Positions 18,715 through 24,651 of a stretch of 64,000 nucleotides of DNA are shown here, in pieces. A program made the position numbers and the translations under genes. Each line of letters opens with the position of its first letter. The first letter of the stretch is position 1. This DNA is from Bacteroidota bacterium (lineage in GTDB: Bacteria; Bacteroidota; Bacteroidia; Flavobacteriales; Weeksellaceae), in assembly GCA_023460855.1 (NCBI GenBank), contig JAEWOS010000010.1, forward strand, positions 24,325 through 88,324, in the 5' to 3' direction. The notes under the pieces were generated by a model. That model searched no databases. It worked only from the letters and a program-made list of their open reading frames with translations, and was not told the DNA's origin.

Positions 18715-19929
18715 TTACGGAAATAATTGTAATTGGTTGGGCGGATAATTCCTTTGCTCAAATCTCTGGCGGTTGTGGAAGTTGTTCGTCTTGACGTTCC
18801 TAATATTGTGGCTCAAATAATAAAACTGCGTTTGCAAATCTGCGTTGCGTTTATCATCGGTTAAAAATTCGTTCGCTAATCTTCTGTAAACTTCGGGTTG
18901 GTTTTCGTGGTAGAATTTCAGACCTGAATTGCAAAGAAACTTTGATGATTTTCTCTGCATCGAAATATCAATTTTTGTTACTTCGCAAACTCTAAAAAGT
19001 GCAGAATCACCGTTTACCCTACTTGGGTAGTCTTTTCCCGAATCAAACTTTCCTTTATTAATGGGCGTTCTCTGCGGTGAAATTGCACTATTAAAGATGT
19101 CAATTAATTGTCCTTTAATTTTAGTTTTTAACTGGATGAGGTGCGGTCTATTTTTTAGATGTTTTTCCTTTTCTTTTCCCCATAAATTGCGGTTATCATT
19201 TTCATTTATTTTACCTTTTAGTTTCAAAAAATATTCTGCATCCCCACAAAAGAAAATATTATCAAAATCATTAATGAAAAGTTCAAAATATCTGCTGAAT
19301 GTATCAATCTTCAAAAGGTCGCCAATATGCCTTGCTCCGGTCTTTCTCCTTATATTTTTTGCCTTTTTTATTCTAACTTCTACTCTTAGTATATCTTGGT
19401 TGAGTTCAGGAAATTGAATACCCTTATCATAAATCTTCCATTCTTTAGTTCTGTCTGTCAATGAAATTTTGAAATATTTCGTGGCGGTGCGTTCCGTTCT
19501 AAATGGTGTTCTTTGGTAAAAACTCACCAAATCTAAAACCTTCTCCGTTGCCATTGGTGGCAAAATATTAAATCCAAACTCTGACCCAACTACTCTGTAA
19601 TTGTCGTAATTGCCTGCGGTAATACCCATGTAATCAAATATCTCCCGAAGTGCATTAATTGCCTGTAATGGCGTTAAATCGTCCGCATTATGCAAATAAT
19701 CGTTCTTGTGGTAATGTGGCGAAATACTAATTTGAATGTGGCGAAAACCAACTAATATTTTGTTTTCAAAACTTTTCCGAAAATCAAACTGAATTTTTTT
19801 CGTTGGGTGGCAAAAAGATAGATAACAATTATTAGGCGGTGTACAACGTGCAAAATATTCTTCCGCAAAGTCAAACAATCTGTTTACTTCGGGTTGAAAA
19901 TCTGTTAATATTTTTTGGTGGTCGTACAC
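18715..19929 (-). CDS. Replication-initiator-like protein (phage/plasmid II/X-type resemblance)
   Basis: Not firmly recognised. Resemblance to II/X-family rolling-circle initiators comes from a WKIYDKG segment (about residues 165-170) followed by ILRVEVRIKK (about 181-189), the order seen in those proteins, and an earlier GSEFGFNI strand (about 115-122). A histidine pair HYH near 72-74 might be an HUH-like metal site, but the alignment is uncertain. The frame has no ATG. It stays open to a TTG at 20112, but that extension overlaps the upstream gene by 85 bp and crosses the antisense hairpin. GTG at 19929 (404 residues) is chosen; TTG at 19968 is an alternative. It is last in a three-gene leftward operon. 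Confidence 0.5.
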   Translation of the reverse strand: MYDHQKILTDFQPEVNRLFDFAEEYFARCTPPNNCYLSFCHPTKKIQFDFRKSFENKILVGFRHIQISISPHYHKNDYLHNADDLTPLQAINALREIFDYMGITAGNYDNYRVVGSEFGFNILPPMATEKVLDLVSFYQRTPFRTERTATKYFKISLTDRTKEWKIYDKGIQFPELNQDILRVEVRIKKAKNIRRKTGARHIGDLLKIDTFSRYFELFINDFDNIFFCGDAEYFLKLKGKINENDNRNLWGKEKEKHLKNRPHLIQLKTKIKGQLIDIFNSAISPQRTPINKGKFDSGKDYPSRVNGDSALFRVCEVTKIDISMQRKSSKFLCNSGLKFYHENQPEVYRRLANEFLTDDKRNADLQTQFYYLSHNIRNVKTNNFHNRQRFEQRNYPPNQLQLFP

Positions 19930-19948
19930 TATTATTATATTATATTTG
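19914..19948 (+). promoter_or_regulatory. Predicted rightward promoter opposing the replication-like gene
   Basis: TTTG at 19914-19917, 23-bp spacer, then a perfect TATATTTG (TAnnTTTG) at 19941-19948, on the strand opposite all element genes. The spacing is at the upper end of the range described for flavobacterial promoters. Confidence 0.5.
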
Positions 19949-19954
19949 CCCTGT

Positions 19955-20016
19955 GGAACGGTTGCCAAACCTCCATATTTTGAACAATTAGGGTGCGAGT
20001 TATCGCACCCTTTTTT
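19955..20016 (+). ncRNA. Predicted countertranscript (antisense) RNA
   Basis: About 62 nt, starting downstream of the TATATTTG box and ending in a perfect 8-bp hairpin (GGGTGCGA/TCGCACCC, GTTA loop, 19991-20010) with six T residues. A smaller GGTT/AACC hairpin lies near 19961-19972. The RNA would be complementary to the mRNA leader between the 139-residue gene (stop at 20028) and the replication-like gene (start near 19929). Antisense RNAs in this position control rep translation in many plasmids. Existence here is predicted from promoter plus terminator only. Confidence 0.5.
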
Positions 20017-20027
20017 GTTCTTGGCGT

Positions 20028-20447
20028 TTACTTCTTTTTCATTTTTCGGTCTAAAATATCGTGCAAAATCGTTGGCGTATTTGGGTAAAAACTGCGGTAA
20101 TAGTCCACACAAAGTTTGGTTTTATCTTCACTCAGTCTAAAGATTATCAAACTTTTTTTTCCAATGTGTAGGCGGTCGCCATAGTAAAGACGTTCGTACT
20201 TTGTCGGGCGAAGTCCTGTAACTTTTTCCGAAGTCGCCCAATTATTTGTTGTCCGTAAACGAAAGTAATCTTTTATGTTGGTGGCGTTACTCTTGCCCTT
20301 AAAGTCCTCTATTCTTACAATATCGGTTAAAGTGGCGTTACCTCCCTTTACTTCTTTTAATTGGAAATTCCGCCCTGTCTGCGTTGTGTGGACTACATCG
20401 TATAAATGTCTAATGAAGTCGGGTGTTTTAAATTTTACTGTTTCCAT
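20028..20447 (-). CDS. Unrecognised 139-residue element protein
   Basis: I do not recognise a family. It is a soluble, basic protein with no signal peptide or membrane segment, ending in a lysine-rich tail. It starts at ATG 11 bp after the helix-turn-helix gene and precedes the replication-like gene, so the three are probably one transcript. The position suggests a role in replication or its control. Its 3' end is overlapped by the TTG-extended frame of the next gene, which I consider a shadow. Confidence 0.75.
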   Translation of the reverse strand: METVKFKTPDFIRHLYDVVHTTQTGRNFQLKEVKGGNATLTDIVRIEDFKGKSNATNIKDYFRLRTTNNWATSEKVTGLRPTKYERLYYGDRLHIGKKSLIIFRLSEDKTKLCVDYYRSFYPNTPTILHDILDRKMKKK

Positions 20448-20458
20448 ATTTTAATATT

Positions 20459-20740
20459 TTAAAGTTTGGATTTTTGTAAAACATCATCTATTTGACTGCG
20501 AAGATGATAAACCCTATTACCTATGCCGAATGCATCTATCTTACCTGCCTTTACCCATCTGTGTAGGGTTGAGAGGTCAATTTTTAAAAGTTCGCATACT
20601 TCGTTTCGGGTTAAGTATTCCGTTGGTTTTTTCGGTTCAAACTCTTTTGATAGTTCCGCCTTTAGTTGTGGAATCACCTCGTCTTTTATTTGTTTGATGA
20701 GGTCTTGCGGTGTTGTGCTGATAAACTGTATAGTACTCAT
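20459..20740 (-). CDS. Helix-turn-helix (excisionase-like) DNA-binding protein
   Basis: A 93-residue protein with a MerR/excisionase-type winged helix in its C-terminal half: YLTRNEVCELLKIDLSTLHRW, then VKAGKIDAFGIGNRVYHLRSQIDDVL. The N-terminal 40 residues look helical. Such proteins accompany Bacteroidota mobile elements and act as excision factors or operon regulators. It is first in the leftward operon with the 139-residue and replication-like genes. Candidate operator repeats lie 56-85 bp upstream. Confidence 0.85.
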   Translation of the reverse strand: MSTIQFISTTPQDLIKQIKDEVIPQLKAELSKEFEPKKPTEYLTRNEVCELLKIDLSTLHRWVKAGKIDAFGIGNRVYHLRSQIDDVLQKSKL

Positions 20741-20795
20741 ATTGCAATTGTTTTATTTTGTTGGGGCAAATATCAATCAATGCAATAGGCGAGTG

Positions 20796-20825
20796 TTATC
20801 CAAAAAAAATGGATATTATCCAAAA
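20796..20825. promoter_or_regulatory. Candidate operator upstream of the helix-turn-helix gene
   Basis: Two direct copies of TTATCCAAAA (20796-20805 and 20816-20825) overlap an inverted repeat TATCCA-N7-TGGATA (20797-20815). It lies between the terminator of the 274-residue gene and the start of the helix-turn-helix gene, where an autoregulator would bind. Confidence 0.45.
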
Positions 20826-20839
20826 TGAAAAAAAGGAAA

Positions 20840-20865
20840 TAAAAAAACCGCCTAAATCAGCGGTT
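20840..20865 (-). terminator. Terminator after the 274-residue element gene
   Basis: AACCGC/GCGGTT stem with an 8-nt loop. On the minus strand it is followed by seven T residues. It lies 12 bp beyond the stop at 20878. Confidence 0.8.
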
Positions 20866-20877
20866 GAGAATTTTAAT

Positions 20878-21702
20878 TTATTTGTCGGGGTCGTAGTATT
20901 CAATATGTGGAATGATAAAATCTTCCTGTTTTTTCATACTTAAACTATTGTGGAAGATTGTTTTTTTTAGGTATTCTACACTTGGTTGTTCGTGTGGATT
21001 TTCCGTAAATTCAAAATGTTCTAAAAACATTTGTGCAGTTGCAGTGTTATTGTTTTTGCCTGTGTTAAATACAATTGGCTCAATATATCCGCCGCTAATA
21101 AGTTGGTTGAAAATGTACCCTAATGTTTGCAAATTACCGTTAATTACTATTTTTTCTTTTGGTTGGCGTTCTATGGGTTGTAATTGTATGTTTTGTAGGT
21201 TACCCAGTACCATTTCTTCTTTTTTGGTTTCCACAATCAGAAACGCCATTATTTTATCAAACTCGGTTTCGTATTCATCGGACTTGCGCCAGTAGTCCTT
21301 AAATCTTTTTTTGAAATCGAAAAGATTAAATAATAGGCTCCTAATAGATTTGTTTTCAGTGTCGTATGGTAGTCTGTCAATTATTATTTCAGGGTTTTTC
21401 ATAACATCTTCCATACTATAATAGTATTCTTTTTCTATGTAGTTGTGGTATGTGTCATGCAGTAGGTCGTTATATACATTTTCGGGAATTAACGGTTGTA
21501 ACTCACTCATTAACTTATCCCTTTCAGCGTATAAGGTTTTATGCATCTCGCTGAATTGTGTATGTTTTTCTCGGTAACTTTCATAGTATTCCCGTAGTAG
21601 TTCATCCAGGAAAACATAATATTTTTCAAAGGCTGATTTTTGCCAGTCTACGGTTATTTTTTCCTCCAGATCTTCGAGAGTGTTGTAAATCGGTAATGCC
21701 AA
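20878..21702 (-). CDS. Unrecognised 274-residue element protein, RteC-like C-terminus possible
   Basis: Soluble and strongly charged. The N-terminal two-thirds is predicted helical or coiled coil (many E/K/Y residues). The last 100 residues (from about 175) have a pattern INGNLQTLGYIFNQLISGG...FEFTENP that reminds me of the C-terminal region of RteC-type and related Bacteroidota mobile-element proteins, where a small domain counts a helix-turn-helix-like fold. This is resemblance only. The start is TTG at 21702; there is no ATG until about residue 49. It has its own terminator and is separated from hicB by another. Confidence 0.65.
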   Translation of the reverse strand: MALPIYNTLEDLEEKITVDWQKSAFEKYYVFLDELLREYYESYREKHTQFSEMHKTLYAERDKLMSELQPLIPENVYNDLLHDTYHNYIEKEYYYSMEDVMKNPEIIIDRLPYDTENKSIRSLLFNLFDFKKRFKDYWRKSDEYETEFDKIMAFLIVETKKEEMVLGNLQNIQLQPIERQPKEKIVINGNLQTLGYIFNQLISGGYIEPIVFNTGKNNNTATAQMFLEHFEFTENPHEQPSVEYLKKTIFHNSLSMKKQEDFIIPHIEYYDPDK

Positions 21703-21721
21703 ATCTTGAACGTATTAAGAA

Positions 21722-21743
21722 AAGGCGGTGAAGTTCCGCCTGT
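21722..21743 (-). terminator. Terminator after hicAB
   Basis: AGGCGG/CCGCCT stem, followed on the minus strand by TTTTCTT. It lies just after the hicB stop and separates the toxin-antitoxin pair from the next gene. Confidence 0.65.
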
Positions 21744-21747
21744 ATTA

Positions 21748-22089
21748 TCAGTTAGTAGCCAATCTCTGTTCTATTGCGGACTTCACAAAGGCGTTTAAAT
21801 TCATTCCGATTTTCTTCGCCTCCATTACTGCCTTTGCGTGTATATCACTCGGAATGCGGACATTAAAACTTCCTGTATATGATTTTTGCGGTTCAATACC
21901 TCGCTCCCTGCAACTTCCCAAATAATGTTCTACGCCATCAATAAAGTCCTGTTTCAGTTCATCAATAGATTTTCCCTCATAGGAAATCAATACACGGTTT
22001 AATCCCTGTACTTTTCCAAACAGTATATTATCTTCCTCGCTGTATTCTATACTGCCAATGTAGTTTTTGTATTTTAGCGTATCACTCAT
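21748..22089 (-). CDS. hicB: HicB-family antitoxin
   Basis: A 113-residue antitoxin that neutralises HicA and represses the operon. The N-terminal half has the HicB RNase-H-like partial fold (YIGSIEYSEEDNILFGKVQG...SYEGKSIDELKQDFIDGVEHYL). The C-terminal 45 residues form a ribbon-helix-helix-type DNA-binding region (FNVRIPSDIHAKAVMEAKKIGMNLNAFVKSAIEQRL). It starts with an ATGA overlap with the hicA stop, giving translational coupling. Confidence 0.93.
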   Translation of the reverse strand: MSDTLKYKNYIGSIEYSEEDNILFGKVQGLNRVLISYEGKSIDELKQDFIDGVEHYLGSCRERGIEPQKSYTGSFNVRIPSDIHAKAVMEAKKIGMNLNAFVKSAIEQRLATN

Positions 22090-22343
22090 AACATTTCATT
22101 TTCCTGTAAAAATTCAATTACCTGTTTTATCACGTATGGTTTTATTATCTTTTCGGGGTGCGGTTTGTGTGCGAAATACTTCAAATCCAGTTCCTCGCTG
22201 TAAAACTCTACACGGCTACCCGACGTTTTCCCTTTGTTTGATACCTCAAAACCAAAACTTTTAAAAATCTTTGTAAGTTCCTTAAATGTTAGGTCTTTAG
22301 GTTCAGACAATAATCTGCTGATAAGTTTTTCAATCTTTGTCAC
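22086..22343 (-). CDS. hicA: HicA-family mRNA interferase toxin
   Basis: An 85-residue toxin with the HicA double-stranded-RNA-binding-like fold, ending in the family's HKPHPEK...YVIKQVIEFL. The usual Gly-Ser-His catalytic signature reads SGSRVEF here, as in one HicA subgroup, so the catalytic residue may differ. GTG at 22343 (MTKIEKL...) is chosen because the longer TTG start at 22358 lies inside a TACATTTG -7 box. hicA precedes hicB with a 4-base overlap. It stabilises the element or blocks rivals, by family analogy. Confidence 0.9.
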   Translation of the reverse strand: MTKIEKLISRLLSEPKDLTFKELTKIFKSFGFEVSNKGKTSGSRVEFYSEELDLKYFAHKPHPEKIIKPYVIKQVIEFLQENEML

Positions 22344-22360
22344 ACAAATATAATGCAAAT

Positions 22361-22378
22361 GTAACTAATTTTAGTTAC
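22361..22378. promoter_or_regulatory. Palindromic operator at the hicAB promoter
   Basis: Perfect inverted repeat GTAACTAA/TTAGTTAC with a 2-nt centre. It overlaps the upstream part of a TACATTTG -7 box (22356-22363, minus strand). HicB or its ribbon-helix-helix domain is the likely ligand, by analogy with known autoregulation. Confidence 0.65.
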
Positions 22379-22401
22379 AAATAATTTTGATGAGGTTATG
22401 A

Positions 22402-23799
22402 TTATACTATTTTTAATTTCACTTCTCTGTAATCATCGGTAACCTTATATGCCTGTGCTACGGTTTTGGCTCTTTGCAGCATCTTTATTTTGTTGTCGGT
22501 TTTGTTATAGTGTTCCACCATTTCTGTGCTGTGATGGTTGGTCTGCATCTGTATTATTTCGGTAGGTAATTTATCTTTAAATAGTGTTACAAACGTGGCT
22601 CTCCCCGAATGAGAAGTAACAAATCTGTGGAATGGTTCTTTGGTAATTACTTTGCGTGTTCCGTGTTTGGTTACTTCGGTTTTTCCCCATTCTATAATTT
22701 CATCAAATCCTGCCTTTTCGCAAACTTCCTTTATTGCATCGTTATATCTTTGCTCACTTGTCTTGGTCGGGAAATCTCCGCTGCGTTTGTTCAGTATTTC
22801 CACCACTTGCGGAAGTAGATAAACGTATTTCAGTCCGCCCGTTTTGTTTTGGTTTTTCTTTTCAATCACTTCAATAAAATAATCTTCGCCATCTTGGATT
22901 ATGTTTTCTTTTTTCATCGTCAAAAGTTCAGAAACTCTTACAGAAGTGTAGCAAGAAATTAATAGCCAATCCCTCGCATTGCTCAAACGTTCCGTTGGCA
23001 TTTCCGTTGTTTTTAACATTTCTAACTGCGGAAAAGTAAAAGTGATATATTCACTCACGTTTTTAGGCGTGGCGTTTATTTCCCACATTAGCACTTGTTT
23101 AGATAATTTGTTATCCTTACTCGCATACTTGCACAACATCTTTATATCTTTGATATACTTCACCTGCGTATTTGCGGAATAGTTTAGGCGGTTCAGATAG
23201 TTTACGAAATCGGTTCGCCAAACATCGTTTATTTCTGTGGCGTTTAGGTTTCGGTTGTAGGTTCTTAAAACTCCCTGCAAAGTCTTGTATTTCTTAATGG
23301 TGTTATCCGCCAATGGTTTCACGCCTTTGGTTACATCTGCAACGGAACGTTGGTCAATATAGAAATCTATTAAATCCGTGAAGTTATCGGGAATGGTCTT
23401 GGTCTTGGTTGCCTTTTCTTTTTTTATCAATCGGGCGAAGTAGTTTTGGGAAACATATTCCCTGATACTTTCTTTTTGTTGTTCCGCATCTTGGGAAAGA
23501 ATAGTGTCAATATATTTTTCAACATCATTTTTGAAATCTTCCAAATTCCTGTTCCATTCTTCAATATCGGAATTGAGTTTTTTTGTTTCGGTGGTTTTTG
23601 CACCTTTAGTAATTTGGTCTTTATTCCAACATTGGTTTTCCAAATCCCAATTTTTAGAATTAATCTGGAAAGGTGTCTTTAGAATAAGGTCGTGGTTTCG
23701 GCTCGGTCTGTACCGAAAGAATACGGATTGTGTTTTGTGGGAATACTCGTTTTGGTTTTTTGCCGACAATCCTGTAAGGTGAAATTTGATGGTTGCCAT
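22402..23799 (-). CDS. int: Tyrosine site-specific recombinase (element integrase)
   Basis: A 465-residue integrase of the Bacteroidota type: N-terminal arm-binding domain (about residues 1-100), SAM-like core-binding domain (about 140-240) and catalytic domain. Catalytic residues are the Arg in SCYTSVRVSEL, the HSGRATF box (His and Arg), the second His in NHHSTEM and the nucleophile Tyr in EHYNK. It is the gene nearest to the tRNA-Glu target, as expected for a tRNA-directed element. hicA begins about 60 bp after its stop. Confidence 0.95.
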   Translation of the reverse strand: MATIKFHLTGLSAKNQNEYSHKTQSVFFRYRPSRNHDLILKTPFQINSKNWDLENQCWNKDQITKGAKTTETKKLNSDIEEWNRNLEDFKNDVEKYIDTILSQDAEQQKESIREYVSQNYFARLIKKEKATKTKTIPDNFTDLIDFYIDQRSVADVTKGVKPLADNTIKKYKTLQGVLRTYNRNLNATEINDVWRTDFVNYLNRLNYSANTQVKYIKDIKMLCKYASKDNKLSKQVLMWEINATPKNVSEYITFTFPQLEMLKTTEMPTERLSNARDWLLISCYTSVRVSELLTMKKENIIQDGEDYFIEVIEKKNQNKTGGLKYVYLLPQVVEILNKRSGDFPTKTSEQRYNDAIKEVCEKAGFDEIIEWGKTEVTKHGTRKVITKEPFHRFVTSHSGRATFVTLFKDKLPTEIIQMQTNHHSTEMVEHYNKTDNKIKMLQRAKTVAQAYKVTDDYREVKLKIV

Positions 23800-23882
23800 A
23801 TCTTTTTTGTTTTGAACAAATCAAAGATATAAAACTTCGGTGGTAAGAAAAAACGGTTTTTGAAAATCTACCCACAAATCTT

Positions 23883-23893
23883 ACCACCAACTT
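23883..23893 (+). repeat. Right arm-type repeat, probable integrase binding site
   Basis: ACCACCAACTT, identical to 18039-18049 and in the same orientation, followed by TTACCACAT. An inverted relative (complement TTACCACCGAA) lies near 23836-23846. The 225-bp gap between the integrase start and the tRNA holds only these and the terminator. Confidence 0.55.
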
Positions 23894-23984
23894 ACCACAT
23901 ACTGCAATCCAATAAAATGTAAAACCTCATCGGCAAATCATCGCAAAGTATAATGAATAAAGGTATTTATAGAATGTATCTGCA

Positions 23985-24011
23985 TAAAAAAAGGAACTTC
24001 GAAAAGTTCCT
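23985..24011 (-). terminator. Element-supplied terminator for tRNA-Glu
   Basis: Perfect 8-bp stem AGGAACTT/AAGTTCCT with a TTCG tetraloop, followed on the minus strand by seven T residues. It sits 15 bp beyond the tRNA-Glu 3' end, inside the element. Confidence 0.85.
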
Positions 24012-24022
24012 AATTTTACTAA

Positions 24023-24041
24023 TTGTAGCCCGTAGGGGAAT
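24023..24041. repeat. Right attachment site (tRNA-Glu 3' end)
   Basis: Second copy of the 19-bp direct repeat. It covers the last 16 nt of the intact tRNA-Glu gene and three bases beyond it. Confidence 0.9.
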
Positions 24042-24097
24042 CGAACCCCTCTTGCAAGAATGAAAATCTTGAGTCCTAACCGATAGACGAACGGGCC
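24026..24097 (-). tRNA. tRNA-Glu (anticodon TTC)
   Basis: A 72-nt cloverleaf with acceptor GGCCCGT/ACGGGCT (G1-U72), discriminator A, anticodon stem CAAGA/TCTTG and loop TTTTCAT giving TTC, and T-loop GTTCGATTC. CCA is not encoded. It lies 7 bp after rpsT on the same strand and is probably cotranscribed with it. The gene is intact because the element restored its 3' end. Confidence 0.97.
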
Positions 24098-24104
24098 GCT
24101 ATAA

Positions 24105-24359
24105 TTACGCTAATTTGTTAACGTGTTTTGTAAGCTTGCTCTTAAGGTTTGCAGCCTTGTTTTTGTGGATAATGTTTTTCTTTGCCAGTCTGTCCAGCAA
24201 AGAAATCACATTCGGCAATTGCTCAGTAGCAGCCGCTTTGTTTTCCTCGTTTCTCAAATCTCTCATTGCGGTTCTCGCCGTTTTATGATAATATCTGTTA
24301 CGAAGCCTTCTGGCAGCGTTTTGTCTGATTCTTTTTAGTGCTGATTTATGATTTGCCAT
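24105..24359 (-). CDS. rpsT: 30S ribosomal protein S20
   Basis: Small basic protein of 84 residues that binds 16S rRNA early in 30S assembly. It starts MANHKSALKRIRQ and has the alanine/lysine-rich helical body of the family, with KNIIHKNKAANLKSKL near the C-terminus. A consensus promoter lies just upstream, and tRNA-Glu follows by 7 bp. Confidence 0.97.
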   Translation of the reverse strand: MANHKSALKRIRQNAARRLRNRYYHKTARTAMRDLRNEENKAAATEQLPNVISLLDRLAKKNIIHKNKAANLKSKLTKHVNKLA

Positions 24360-24381
24360 TATTGTCTCTCAATTGTGGGTG

Positions 24382-24412
24382 CAAAGATATAACTAAATTT
24401 TTATTCTCCAAA
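24382..24412 (-). promoter_or_regulatory. Consensus promoter of rpsT
   Basis: On the minus strand: TTTG (24412-24409), exactly 19 bp, then TATCTTTG (24389-24382), 23 bp before the rpsT ATG. It matches the Bacteroidota TTTG/TAnnTTTG consensus fully. Confidence 0.8.
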
Positions 24413-24599
24413 TTTTTTTTTGAAAAAAATAAGTGTATTTCCGGTTTTGTCCGTAAAGCCCGATTGGTATGGTTCCGGGCGATGATTGACCGGTTTGATT
24501 GCGCTGCAAAATTAGAAAAAAAATATTTCATTTTTTGCGATTGAATTCTCGCCATTGCTTCTTTCAACTACACAAAACGTTAAAGCACAGGTTTTAATC

Positions 24600-24628
24600 A
24601 AAAAAAGCCGTCTCAAATGAAACGGCTT
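24600..24628 (-). terminator. Terminator of the amidase gene
   Basis: AAGCCGT/ACGGCTT stem, followed on the minus strand by seven T residues, 24 bp beyond the amidase stop. The remaining 24413-24600 holds no gene I can support. Confidence 0.8.
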
Positions 24629-24651
24629 AGGTATTATTGTAATCAAAATTT

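Larger units (their letters stand above)
17957..24041. mobile_element. 6.07-kb integrated element in the 3' end of tRNA-Glu
   Basis: Bounded by two identical 19-bp direct repeats (17957-17975 and 24023-24041). The right copy is the 3' end of an intact tRNA-Glu gene; the left copy is the displaced tRNA 3' end. All seven genes point left: integrase nearest the tRNA, hicA-hicB, an unrecognised 274-residue protein, a helix-turn-helix protein, a 139-residue unknown, and a replication-initiator-like protein. There are no conjugation, relaxase-plus-coupling, capsid or Zot-like genes, so it would depend on a helper or on plasmid-like replication for spread. Base composition is AT-richer than the flanks by eye. 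Confidence 0.9.

Noticed and set aside
19930..20112. N-terminal extension of the replication-like protein to a TTG at 20112
   Set aside because: It overlaps the 139-residue gene by 85 bp, crosses the antisense terminator hairpin, and starts at TTG; GTG at 19929 or TTG at 19968 is simpler. Not fully excluded.
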